From NCBI GenBank assembly GCA_030445275.1, contig JAUCSE010000045.1, positions 1 through 40,730 of the forward strand: a DNA stretch of 40,730 bases, read 5' to 3'. Source of the stretch: Mucilaginibacter sp. (GTDB lineage Bacteria > Bacteroidota > Bacteroidia > Sphingobacteriales > Sphingobacteriaceae). Under the pieces are notes generated by a model, which did not search any database, was not told the DNA's origin, and saw only the letters and a list, made by a program, of their open reading frames with translations. Below are positions 25,173 through 33,553 of this stretch, piece by piece. Both the position numbers and the translations under genes were made by a program. Every line of letters begins with the position of its first letter. Within the stretch, counting starts at the first letter, position 1.

Positions 25173-26025
25173 TTAGGGGGCTCAAAAACAATTCCTCTTT
25201 TATCTGCGGTATAGTATTGTTTTTTAATGCGGTATCAAAAAGCAGGTTAATGGCTTTTCGGCCTTCATGGCCCAGGTCAACAGAATATTTGTTTACATAC
25301 AGATCAATGTGTTTATACATCACCTCTTCGCTCATTTCCTGCGCATGCGAACGGATAAACTCCAGTCCTGATTTTGGATTGGCAAAGGCAAACTCCACCG
25401 ACTTACGCAGTACCCGGTTTAATTTATGCTGAACATCAGCCGGTAAATTACGGTTGGCAACAATGCCGCCCAGCGGTATGGCGCAGCCGGTTTGTTTTTC
25501 CCAATAGTCGCCCAGATCAATAATCTTTTTAAGGCCTTTATCCTGGTAGGTGAAACGGTTTTCGTGGATGATCAAACCCACATCAACCCGGCCTTCCAGC
25601 ACAGCATTCTCAATGTCCGAAAAAACGAGTTCCACCTTATTGGTTGCATTTGGGAAGGCATAGCCAAGCAAAAAGTTGGCGGTGGTGTATTTACCAGGGA
25701 TACCTATTTTTAGTTGCGGGTTACCGGTTTTTAGTTGCGTGTGCAGTTCGTCTTCATTGCCTTTGCATATCAGCATTGGGCCAACGCCAAAACCCAAGGC
25801 GCTGCCGGCATCAAGCAGTACATATTTATTGGCTATATAGGCAAAGGCATGGTAGCTTAGTTTGGTAACATCCAGTTCGCCGCGAAATGCCTTTTGGTTA
25901 AGCGTTTCCACATCATCATAAAAAACCTCAAACTCCAGGCCTTCGGTATCAATTTTATGATGTATCAGGGCATCGAAAATAAAAGTATCATTAGGGCAGG
26001 GCGAAAATCCGAGCGTTAGTTTCAT
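25165..26025 (-). CDS. mqnD: 1,4-dihydroxy-6-naphthoate synthase
   Basis: 286 residues. MqnD converts cyclic dehypoxanthinyl futalosine to 1,4-dihydroxy-6-naphthoate in the futalosine route to menaquinone. It has the periplasmic-binding-protein-like fold of the family: LGFSPCPNDTFIFDALIH at the N-terminus, LDVTKLSYHAFAYI, the GIPGKYTTANFLL substrate loop and His154 in GLIIHENRF, the likely catalytic base. No signal peptide, so it is cytoplasmic. It lies 86 bases downstream of mqnB on the same strand; mqnA, mqnC and mqnE are not in the window. Confidence 0.95.
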   Translation of the reverse strand: MKLTLGFSPCPNDTFIFDALIHHKIDTEGLEFEVFYDDVETLNQKAFRGELDVTKLSYHAFAYIANKYVLLDAGSALGFGVGPMLICKGNEDELHTQLKTGNPQLKIGIPGKYTTANFLLGYAFPNATNKVELVFSDIENAVLEGRVDVGLIIHENRFTYQDKGLKKIIDLGDYWEKQTGCAIPLGGIVANRNLPADVQHKLNRVLRKSVEFAFANPKSGLEFIRSHAQEMSEEVMYKHIDLYVNKYSVDLGHEGRKAINLLFDTALKNNTIPQIKEELFLSPLTP

Positions 26026-26111
26026 GGTAGTAGTTTTTTATTGATCAAAGATTTTTGGAATAAAGAGCAAGGATTTTTTCTTTACTCCCATTATCCTTGT
26101 TCCCAAAAGTC

Positions 26112-26732
26112 TTAATTATTAATGATCCGGCTAAGCAGTTCAATGGCAAAGTTATTCAGATTTTTGATGGCAAGTTGTATGTCCCAGTTGTCGCGGTTAC
26201 GTTTTTCTACATAATTTGACACTGCCCTGATCTGGATACATGGCGCGTTGAACTGGCGGCAGGCATAAAAAAAAGCGGCACCTTCCATGGTTTCTATCTC
26301 GGGGTTTAAACGCCGCTGTATTTTTTTAATGGATTCCTCATTGCCATGAACCGTATTTACGGTAATAGCCTTTGCTTTTGCCAGGTAAAGACTATTGCAT
26401 ACTTGATCCAAACTGGTGGTGGGTTTAAAAGTGTTTTCGCCAAAGCCAAGTGTGGTAATGGGTATAAATTCCTGATCATCCTCGGCACCGGTTTCGGCAA
26501 AGGTGTCTTCGGTTATTTCAACCACATAACCCGGGGTAATTTCCCTGTTGAAGCTGCCGGCTATCCCCAGGTTAATCACCAGGTCGTATTTATGCATGTT
26601 AAACTGGCGACCCAGGGCAAAGGCGGTTGGTACCATACCTGCGCCGGTTATCAGTACATCAACTTTATCGCCAAAAGTATTTACCAAAGGTTCAACCTCA
26701 AAGGATGTGGCTGCAACTATTAATATAAGCAT
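26112..26732 (-). CDS. mqnB: Futalosine hydrolase
   Basis: 206 residues. MqnB removes hypoxanthine from futalosine to give dehypoxanthinyl futalosine. It is a purine nucleosidase-type protein: ITGAGMVPTAFALG, LGIAGSF, the IETMEGAAFFYAC motif with the Met-Glu of ribose binding, and the C-terminal RAVSNYVEKRNRDNWDI with the catalytic Asp, which is typical of futalosine hydrolase and not of the MTA/SAH nucleosidases. Followed by mqnD on the same strand, so both steps are controlled together. Confidence 0.94.
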   Translation of the reverse strand: MLILIVAATSFEVEPLVNTFGDKVDVLITGAGMVPTAFALGRQFNMHKYDLVINLGIAGSFNREITPGYVVEITEDTFAETGAEDDQEFIPITTLGFGENTFKPTTSLDQVCNSLYLAKAKAITVNTVHGNEESIKKIQRRLNPEIETMEGAAFFYACRQFNAPCIQIRAVSNYVEKRNRDNWDIQLAIKNLNNFAIELLSRIINN

Positions 26733-26758
26733 ATTGCTTTTTTTTATTTATGATACTA

Positions 26759-26863
26759 TCCTCACCTAAACGGCGAAGCCCTCATGTAATAATTCACTCC
26801 AAAGGAGAGGATTATAATTTTACTTTTTTAAACCCTCTCCTTTGGAGAGGGCAGGGTGAGGCC
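26759..26863. repeat. CCTCACC...GGTGAGG palindromic element with 14-base perfect stem
   Basis: CTCCAAAGGAGAGG at 26797-26810 pairs perfectly with CCTCTCCTTTGGAG at 26834-26847, and the outer ends CCTCACC and GGTGAGG are also complementary. It includes AAACGGCGAAGC (26768-26779), also found near 16420. It lies in the divergent gap between mqnB and the pterin synthase gene. Confidence 0.8.
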
Positions 26864-26918
26864 AAGTATTGCTTTTTTTTGACTGCTAAGATAAAATAAC
26901 TCACGTATTTTTGTTTTG

Positions 26919-26926
26919 TATATTTG
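26919..26926 (+). promoter_or_regulatory. -7 box of the pterin operon promoter
   Basis: TATATTTG matches TAnnTTTG exactly. It lies 13 bases before the ATG at 26940, so the messenger would have only a few leader bases. No clear -33 TTTG is 19 to 21 bases upstream. Confidence 0.45.
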
Positions 26927-26939
26927 CCCCACTAATATT

Positions 26940-27359
26940 ATGATGATACATATAACGCGCAAGGAACATTTTAATGCCGCTCACCGGATGTACCGTGAGG
27001 AATGGAGCGCTGAAAAAAATAATGAAGTGTTTGGCAAATGCGCCAACCCCAACTGGCATGGGCACAATTACAACCTGTTTGTAACCGTTAAAGGCGAAGT
27101 TACGCACGCAACAGGCTATCTGATGGACCTGAAAGAGCTGAAGATCATTATTAACGAGTACGTTATTGAAAAGCTTGATCATAAGAACATCAATAAGGAC
27201 GTGGAGTTTATGGCTGGTAAAATGGCCTCGACCGAACTATTGTGTATTGAAATATTTAACCAGCTTAAAGCCCCCATTGAAGCTTTTGAGGGTGTTTTTT
27301 TACACTCGGTTAAACTATATGAAACCGAAAACAATTCCGCAGAGTATTTTGGCGGATAA
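26940..27359 (+). CDS. 6-pyruvoyl-tetrahydropterin synthase homologue (PTPS type; QueD superfamily)
   Basis: 139 residues from ATG 26940 (a second ATG follows at once; the TTG at 26916 is not needed). The zinc histidines are His15 (FNAAHR) and His40/His42 (NWHGHNY), and the catalytic Cys34 is in FGKCANPNWHGHNY. The Cys-x5-His-Gly-His spacing, with FGKC and NPN, is that of the eukaryotic-style PTPS, while QueD usually has Cys-x3-His-Gly-His. The later GYLMDLKELK and LDHKNINKDV also fit. It is nine bases before folE, so the product probably works on dihydroneopterin triphosphate. Automatic annotation would call it 6-carboxytetrahydropterin synthase; queuosine use is not excluded. Confidence 0.88.
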   Translation: MMIHITRKEHFNAAHRMYREEWSAEKNNEVFGKCANPNWHGHNYNLFVTVKGEVTHATGYLMDLKELKIIINEYVIEKLDHKNINKDVEFMAGKMASTELLCIEIFNQLKAPIEAFEGVFLHSVKLYETENNSAEYFGG

Positions 27360-27368
27360 TTTGATAAA

Positions 27369-28016
27369 ATGAACAACGAGCACATTCCACCAGTCCGCGA
27401 CGACGACGACGATGAAGTTTACGGTTATACTAAGGTTGACAGGTACAACCCTGAACTGATCACCAACTTATCAACGAACTATCATGATGTTTTAAAACAA
27501 ATAGGCGAAAACCCCAACCGTGAGGGCTTATTAAAAACCCCTGAACGTATGGCTAAAGCTATGCTATATCTTACCCATGGCTATGATCTTGATGCTAAGG
27601 AAATCATGAACTCGGCCATGTTTAAAGAGGAGTACAGCCAGATGGTGATCGTTAAAGATATTGAGGTGTATTCCATGTGCGAGCACCACATGCTGCCTTT
27701 CTTCGGCAAGGCGCATGTTGCCTATATCCCTAATGGATATGTAGTTGGGCTGAGCAAAATACCGCGTATAGTTGATGTTTTTGCCCGCCGTTTGCAGGTA
27801 CAGGAACGCCTTACCAATGAGATACGTGATTGTATACAGGAAACGCTTAATCCTATTGGTGTAGGTGTAGTAATTGAATGCCGCCATTTGTGCATGAGCA
27901 TGCGTGGAGTGCAAAAGCAAAATTCAGTAACTACCACATCGGCATTTACCGGCGAGTTTTTAAAGGAAAAAACACGCACGGAATTTTTAAATTTGATATC
28001 AGCTAAATTGGGTTAA
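27369..28016 (+). CDS. folE: GTP cyclohydrolase I
   Basis: 215 residues. FolE makes 7,8-dihydroneopterin triphosphate from GTP, the first step of folate and other pterin pathways. Zinc ligands are Cys104 and His107 ([12 protein letters not shown]) and Cys175 ([12 protein letters not shown]), and the TPERMAKAM and [17 protein letters not shown] segments are diagnostic. The first 20 residues contain an acidic run (RDDDDDE). Overlapping-type operon: nine bases after the PTPS gene. The stop codon lies within the first of two 13-base direct repeats. Confidence 0.96.
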   Translation: MNNEHIPPVRDDDDDEVYGYTKVDRYNPELITNLSTNYHDVLKQIGENPNREGLLKTPERMAKAMLYLTHGYDLDAKEIMNSAMFKEEYSQMVIVKDIEVYSMCEHHMLPFFGKAHVAYIPNGYVVGLSKIPRIVDVFARRLQVQERLTNEIRDCIQETLNPIGVGVVIECRHLCMSMRGVQKQNSVTTTSAFTGEFLKEKTRTEFLNLISAKLG

Positions 28017-28095
28017 TTAGGTGTTTGGTTAATTAGGTGAGTAGTTTTAAAACTCATTTAACCAATCAACTCAATCAACCCAATCAACCAATTTA
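28011..28095. repeat. Repeat cluster at the folE stop (GGTTAATTAGGTG and AATCAACC)
   Basis: GGTTAATTAGGTG occurs at 28011-28023 and 28027-28039, followed by several CAATCAACC units in the opposite orientation (about 28063-28090). The first direct copy contains the TAA stop of folE. AACTCAATCAACC also occurs at about 16494. Confidence 0.75.
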
Positions 28096-28104
28096 ACTAA
28101 ATAA

Positions 28105-28992
28105 ATGAAAGCATATATTTTTCCGGGACAAGGTGCCCAGTTTCCAGGTATGGGTAAAGATCTGTATGAACAATCTGACAAAGCCTACGAGTTATTTGAA
28201 AAAGCTAATGATATATTAGGTTTCCGTATTACTGATGTGATGTTTGACGGTACGGCCGAAGATCTTGTTCAAACCAACGTTACCCAGCCGGCTATATTTT
28301 TACACTCGGTTATTTTAGCCGCGGTTTTAGGCGATAGTTTTAAACCCGAAATGGTTGCCGGTCACTCTTTAGGCGAGTTTTCGGCATTGGTAGCTGCCGG
28401 CGCATTATCATTTGATGACGGGTTGCGTTTAGTGGCTGCACGTGCCAATGCCATGCAAAAAGCATGTGAATTACAGCCATCAACCATGGCGGCAATTTTG
28501 GGCCTGGATGATTTTATTGTAGAAGATGTTTGCCAGCAGGTGAGCGATGTGGTGGTAACCGCGAATTATAACTGCCCCGGGCAGCTGGTAATTTCAGGCA
28601 GTATTGCCGGTGTTGATGAAGCCTGCGAAAAATTGCTGGCCGCAGGTGCTAAAAGAGCATTAAAACTAAAAGTGGGTGGTGCGTTCCATTCCCCGTTAAT
28701 GGAGTCGGCAAGGGTTGAGCTGGAAGCGGCTATAGTAGCCACCGAAATTAATGAACCGGTTTGTCCGATATATCAAAATATAGATGCTAAACCATATATT
28801 GACCCTGCTTTGATCAAGCAAAATTTAATAGCCCAGCTTACTGGTGCGGTTAGGTGGACACAAACCGTAAGACACATGCTGGAAGATGGTGCTACCTCAT
28901 TTACCGAAGTTGGCCCGGGAAATGTGCTGCAAGGATTGGTAAAAAAGGTTGACAGAGCGATTGAAACCAATAGCGCTACTTTACAACAATAA
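28105..28992 (+). CDS. fabD: Malonyl-CoA:ACP transacylase
   Basis: 295 residues. FabD loads malonyl onto ACP for fatty-acid elongation. Seen are FPGQGAQFPGMG at the N-terminus, the active Ser88 in AGHSLGEFSAL, the active His195 in GGAFHSPLM, and the C-terminal FTEVGPGNVLQGL. 88 bases of repeats separate it from folE and a terminator follows its stop. Confidence 0.96.
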   Translation: MKAYIFPGQGAQFPGMGKDLYEQSDKAYELFEKANDILGFRITDVMFDGTAEDLVQTNVTQPAIFLHSVILAAVLGDSFKPEMVAGHSLGEFSALVAAGALSFDDGLRLVAARANAMQKACELQPSTMAAILGLDDFIVEDVCQQVSDVVVTANYNCPGQLVISGSIAGVDEACEKLLAAGAKRALKLKVGGAFHSPLMESARVELEAAIVATEINEPVCPIYQNIDAKPYIDPALIKQNLIAQLTGAVRWTQTVRHMLEDGATSFTEVGPGNVLQGLVKKVDRAIETNSATLQQ

Positions 28993-28999
28993 TTATTAC

Positions 29000-29022
29000 A
29001 GGCACTGCAAAGTGCCTTTTAT
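29000..29022 (+). terminator. Intrinsic terminator after fabD
   Basis: AGGCACT (29000-29006), loop GCAA, AGTGCCT (29011-29017), then TTTATC. A compact seven-base stem with a GNRA-like tetraloop eight bases after the stop. Confidence 0.7.
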
Positions 29023-29053
29023 CGTTATTAACAAATTATTTATATAAGGCAAT

Positions 29054-32000
29054 TTGACTACCTCCGGCAAAATACGCTTGTTGCTAACCTTAATAGGTAT
29101 TGGCTTATTATTGACGGCTATTTTTGTTCAAAAAACATATACCCCGGTAAATAACCTGTTAAAAACAGGGCAAACTTTGGAGCGTAATCTGCACAAAAAG
29201 GAGGCTTATGTTAACGGGCTGCTAAACGATAAGTTAACCTTTAATGGGTTCAGATATCTGCCCGAAAATGAGCAGGATGCCCTTAATGGCATTAATGAGT
29301 ACACGGTTGATAACCATATATGGTTTATTACACTCCGTAATAATCATTTAAAGTTTTGGAGCGGTATAAAAGTTATCCCGGATAGTTTAGCCGATATTAA
29401 AGAGGGTTACTCCTTTATTAAACAGCCTAATGGTTATTATGAGGCTATCAGAAAAAACAAAGGCGAGTTTTCGGTTATATTTTTTATCCCTATAAAAGTT
29501 AACTACGCGTTTGAAAATCAGTATCTCCAGAATACATTTGACGATGACCTGATCAAGGATAATAATATAGACATCGGCGATTTTTCAGATCAGAATACAT
29601 ATGAGATCCATAGTAGTAACAATGACTATTTATTCTCCATAAAGCTTAAGGCAAACAGCATTAATCACGCATTTGTTTACTATGAACTGGCTTTCTGGAT
29701 ATTAACCATTATTACATTATGCGTTTTAATGCATAACATTTGCTGTTATGTTGCTTCAAAAAATTATGCGCTGTTGTCGGTAGTTTTTTTGGCGTTGTTT
29801 ATTGTACTGTTCAGGTATATTAATCTCCATTACAACCTGCCTGATTTTGCTTACACTCTCGCTATTTTCAACCCGGTATATTATGCCTCAAGCATTGTAT
29901 ATCCTTCTCTTGGCGATTTTTGTATCAATATATTGTGCTTACTCTGGTTTGTTACCTTTTTGTATCTGCAACGATACAGGCTGTTTACTGCTGTACCGGG
30001 CAAAGTAGCCAGTTACGTTATTGTAATAGCGGGTATATTAGTACTTATTATAACCGCTACAGCGCTTCTGAATTTATTTTATGGCCTTGTCATCAATTCA
30101 AAAATAAGCTTTAATGTAAATAATGTGCTTAGCCTGTCTGGCTTTAGCTTGCTGGGCGTATTGTTGTTGTGCTTTAGCTTTCTGATATTTTATATCGTAA
30201 ATGAAATTGTTCTTTTTATTTGTCTGAAGCTTTCCATACCGCGCTCGCACCAGTTGTTTTTGCTGGTGCTTGGTGTTATTAGCGCAACTGTACTTTCGGC
30301 CTGGTACCTGGAGTTTACCTTTTTTTACATTTTATTGGCCATACTGGTACTTATAAGGGCATATGATTTTTTATATCACCAGGAGCAGCTTAATGCGGTT
30401 ACCTTTTTATTCATTATATTAATATGTTCGCTTATTTCGGCTTTAAAGCTTAATTACTTTGAAAATATAAAAGAAAGGGAAACACGCGAAGCCCTGGTGC
30501 AAAAATTGGAGGTACCAGATGATGCAACGGCCGACTATATTTTTAAGAAAATTGAAGGCCAGATTGTTGCCGACTCTGCCATTGTTGGATATTTTAAAAA
30601 AGATACCGTACATAGTAAGGATTTCCTGAAAACCCGTTTTCAGAAACTTTATTTTGATGGCTACTTATCAAAATATGAATTTAAAGTGCATGAGTATAAT
30701 GATAAAGATCAACCCATAGCCGACGATAATTACTCGTTAAATGTATTTAAGGATCTGGTACTATACAGCTCATTTAAAGTGTCCGATTACTTTTACCGGG
30801 AAAATGAGTCGTTTGGGTTTCAAAACTACTTTGCCATACTGCCCATTAAACATGGGGGCAGGCAATTGGGCACGGTAGTAATTGAGTTAAAATCAAAACC
30901 TTTACAACCATCAGGCTCATTTCCTGAATTATTGGTTGACGGGCATATAAAACCTGAGGATGATTTTAAAGATTATTCTTATGCGTTTTATATTGATAAT
31001 AAATTGCTGAGCCAAAAAGGTAATTATGTTTATACCCTGAATAACACAGAGTTTAAGGGCGATATTAAAAAATATCAGGTTAAAATTACCCGGAACAATA
31101 CTGGCAGCTGGTATGATAGTTTTACCAGCTATAACCACCTTATATACAAGCCAAGCAACCGCAACCTGATTATTGTAAGTAAAGAAGAAAACTCTTTATA
31201 TTATGGAGTAACCTCGCTCACCTTCTTTTTTGTGGTATTGCTGGTGTTTAGCGCCGTTATTATCATGGTAAGATGGCTATGGTTACGCATAAGGATATTT
31301 ACCATTGCCGATAATTCACTAAAATGGAGCATCAGATTAAATTTTGACAGGATATTGTACAGAACGCGTATACAGTTCTCTATGATATTTGCGGTAGTGG
31401 TTACCCTTATTATGGTGGGCTTTATCACCTTTATATCCATCAGTAATCAGTATCATACCCAGCAGGATAAAATGATACGCGATAAAATAACCCGGATAGT
31501 TTCGGCATTTGAAAGTGGTATTTTTAATAAATACATCTATAATGTTAATGAAGAAAGCCAGGTTGGTTTTAACGAACTGGCCAATAATTACTCAACCGAT
31601 TTAACTTTGTTTGATACCAATGGCGTACCGCTGGTAACCACTCAACCTAAAATTTACGAATACGGCTTATCTGCCAAAAGGATGAATGCCAAGGCCTTTA
31701 TTTATTTGAGCAAACTGCAAAAATCGGAGTTTGTAAATGAGGAAAAAATAGGGGCATTAAGTTACAAAGCTGCTTACGCGCCCATCATCAGTTCAAACAA
31801 AATAATAGCTTACATCCAACTTCCCTATTTTTCAAACGAAGCTGATTATCGCGAACGCATTAGTTCATTACTAAATGTAATGATTAACGTATATGCTATA
31901 GTATTTATAGCCATTGGATTGTTTGCCGTTATTATAGCCCGGCAAATTACTGCTCCGCTAAACTTTATACAGGAAAGCCTGAGTAAAACCATATATGGCA

Positions 32001-32785
32001 AAAAGAACGAGCATATTAAGTGGGCCCGTAATGACGAGATCGGGGCGCTGATAAAAGAATATAATAAAATGATATCGGCCTTGGAGAACAGTGCCCACCG
32101 GCTGGCCCAGTCTGAACGGGAAAGCGCCTGGCGCGAGATGGCCAAGCAGGTGGCCCATGAAATTAAAAATCCGCTTACACCATTAAAGCTGGGCTTGCAG
32201 CTGCTTGATAAATCATGGAAGGATAAGGATCCTAAGTTTGATCAGAAGTTTGAGCGTTTCAGCAAATCATTTGTTGAGCAGATCGAAAGCTTATCGTCAA
32301 TAGCGTCAGAGTTTTCGGCCTTTGCAAAAATGCCTGATACCCGTATCGAGCAGATCAATATTTTTGAAATGCTGGGTCAGGCAGTTACCATTTTTAAACA
32401 AATGGACAATATATTGATTACCTACCAACCGCCCGAAACGCCGTTTATTATAGCTGCCGACCGCGACCAGTTACTACGCTGCTTTAATAACTTATTAAAG
32501 AATGCCATTGAAGCTACCCCATCCGAAAGGCAGGGGGTAATTGAAATTAATTACCTGATAACCAGCAAGAATATTTTGCTGACCATCAAAGATAATGGCA
32601 ATGGGATACCTGAAAAAATGCGCGAAAAAATATTTGAGCCCAACTTTACCACCAAAAGTTCGGGAACAGGGTTGGGGCTAGCATTTGTTAAAAACTCCAT
32701 CGAAAATGCCAACGGCAAAATATGGTTTGAAACAACAATAGGCAGCGGCACCGCATTTTACCTGAGCTTCCCGGCAGCTTTGTAA
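29054..32785 (+). CDS. Large polytopic sensor histidine kinase (NtrY-like)
   Basis: 1243 residues from TTG. One helix (about 7-25), an extracytoplasmic part (26-210), about eight helices (213-465), a second outside part (about 470-715), helices at about 716-740 and 773-797, a third outside part (800-935), a last helix (939-962), HAMP, then the kinase: phosphorylation site His1035 in KQVAHEIKNPLTPLKLGLQLL, N-box NNLLKNAIEAT (about 1145), DNGNGIPE (1181) and SSGTGLGLAF (about 1203). The NPLTPLKLGLQLL H-box is of the NtrY type. No response regulator is adjacent. What it senses is unknown. Another ATG at a fitting place near the start is lacking. Confidence 0.85.
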   Translation: MTTSGKIRLLLTLIGIGLLLTAIFVQKTYTPVNNLLKTGQTLERNLHKKEAYVNGLLNDKLTFNGFRYLPENEQDALNGINEYTVDNHIWFITLRNNHLKFWSGIKVIPDSLADIKEGYSFIKQPNGYYEAIRKNKGEFSVIFFIPIKVNYAFENQYLQNTFDDDLIKDNNIDIGDFSDQNTYEIHSSNNDYLFSIKLKANSINHAFVYYELAFWILTIITLCVLMHNICCYVASKNYALLSVVFLALFIVLFRYINLHYNLPDFAYTLAIFNPVYYASSIVYPSLGDFCINILCLLWFVTFLYLQRYRLFTAVPGKVASYVIVIAGILVLIITATALLNLFYGLVINSKISFNVNNVLSLSGFSLLGVLLLCFSFLIFYIVNEIVLFICLKLSIPRSHQLFLLVLGVISATVLSAWYLEFTFFYILLAILVLIRAYDFLYHQEQLNAVTFLFIILICSLISALKLNYFENIKERETREALVQKLEVPDDATADYIFKKIEGQIVADSAIVGYFKKDTVHSKDFLKTRFQKLYFDGYLSKYEFKVHEYNDKDQPIADDNYSLNVFKDLVLYSSFKVSDYFYRENESFGFQNYFAILPIKHGGRQLGTVVIELKSKPLQPSGSFPELLVDGHIKPEDDFKDYSYAFYIDNKLLSQKGNYVYTLNNTEFKGDIKKYQVKITRNNTGSWYDSFTSYNHLIYKPSNRNLIIVSKEENSLYYGVTSLTFFFVVLLVFSAVIIMVRWLWLRIRIFTIADNSLKWSIRLNFDRILYRTRIQFSMIFAVVVTLIMVGFITFISISNQYHTQQDKMIRDKITRIVSAFESGIFNKYIYNVNEESQVGFNELANNYSTDLTLFDTNGVPLVTTQPKIYEYGLSAKRMNAKAFIYLSKLQKSEFVNEEKIGALSYKAAYAPIISSNKIIAYIQLPYFSNEADYRERISSLLNVMINVYAIVFIAIGLFAVIIARQITAPLNFIQESLSKTIYGKKNEHIKWARNDEIGALIKEYNKMISALENSAHRLAQSERESAWREMAKQVAHEIKNPLTPLKLGLQLLDKSWKDKDPKFDQKFERFSKSFVEQIESLSSIASEFSAFAKMPDTRIEQINIFEMLGQAVTIFKQMDNILITYQPPETPFIIAADRDQLLRCFNNLLKNAIEATPSERQGVIEINYLITSKNILLTIKDNGNGIPEKMREKIFEPNFTTKSSGTGLGLAFVKNSIENANGKIWFETTIGSGTAFYLSFPAAL

Positions 32786-32932
32786 GCTAAAGGCTTAAAG
32801 CGAAAAGCAAAACTCAAGCGAAAGGCTCAAAGCAGAAAGCTTAAAGCAAAACTTCATCAGGAAGGTATTAAGCCAACAGTTAAGCGGAATTCCCAAAAGC
32901 TTTTAGCCTTCAGCTTTCTGCTTTAAGCTTGC
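32786..32932. repeat. Family D inverted repeat overlapping the end of the DinB gene
   Basis: Left AGCTAAAGGCTTAAAGC..., GCTCAAAGCAGAAAGCTTAAAGC and right AGCTTTTAGCCTTCAGC..., with CTGCTTTAAGCTTG complementary to the left part. The loop is about 60 bases. The right arm encodes the last nine residues (ASLKQKAEG) of the DinB/YfiT protein on the minus strand. Confidence 0.75.
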
Positions 32933-33463
32933 CCCCACCTTAAATTTTTTCACTGTTTCGGTAACATGGGCCAGGTGGTGCCTGCTATGCCAGGAGTATA
33001 AGGCAAGGCCCCTGATCAGCGAAACCGTATCGCCCGATGCAGGGTGAACAAAGGTGCGCATCCACTCATTTTCTGTAAAACTTTCAAACAAAGCCACCCA
33101 GTGCTGGTGTATGCCTTCCAGCATTTTTAATGATGGTTCAACCGGTAAACGATAATCGGGCAACAGCGCCCAATCGGCTTCTTCATAGGGTTTTATAATC
33201 GGGTTCTTTTCGGTCAGGGCCAGTTTAAACCGGGTAATAGAGTTCATATGGCTATCGGCCAGATGGTGTATTACTTGTCTTAATGTCCAGCCGCCGGTGC
33301 GGTATGGAGTGTCAAGTTCCTGGTAATTTAAGCCGGCAATGGCATGCCTTAACTTACCGGGTAATGTACTGATATCATCTATCCACTGGCGTATATCCTC
33401 GTTGGTGTATGATGCTGGTGGCGCAAATTTCCCTATCGGGAATTTCATTTGTTCGTCTGTCAT
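32903..33463 (-). CDS. YfiT/DinB family metal-dependent protein (bacillithiol transferase-like)
   Basis: 186 residues, or 181 from the next Met (MKFPIGKF). The DinB four-helix bundle with its metal triad is visible as His67 (QVIHHLADSH), His159 and His163 (SWHSRHHLAH), in the same spacing as YfiT of B. subtilis. The family puts thiol cofactors on substrates; whether this organism uses bacillithiol cannot be told here. The C-terminal nine residues come from a family D repeat and are probably not structural. Divergent from the FAD oxidoreductase. Confidence 0.87.
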   Translation of the reverse strand: MTDEQMKFPIGKFAPPASYTNEDIRQWIDDISTLPGKLRHAIAGLNYQELDTPYRTGGWTLRQVIHHLADSHMNSITRFKLALTEKNPIIKPYEEADWALLPDYRLPVEPSLKMLEGIHQHWVALFESFTENEWMRTFVHPASGDTVSLIRGLALYSWHSRHHLAHVTETVKKFKVGASLKQKAEG

Positions 33464-33553
33464 GGTGGTTAAAAAAAATTAATTTAGGCATTATTTAAAA
33501 CTACCACAAGCTTTTGCCCTAATTTAGCGTTTGGTACCTACTTACTTAAACCG

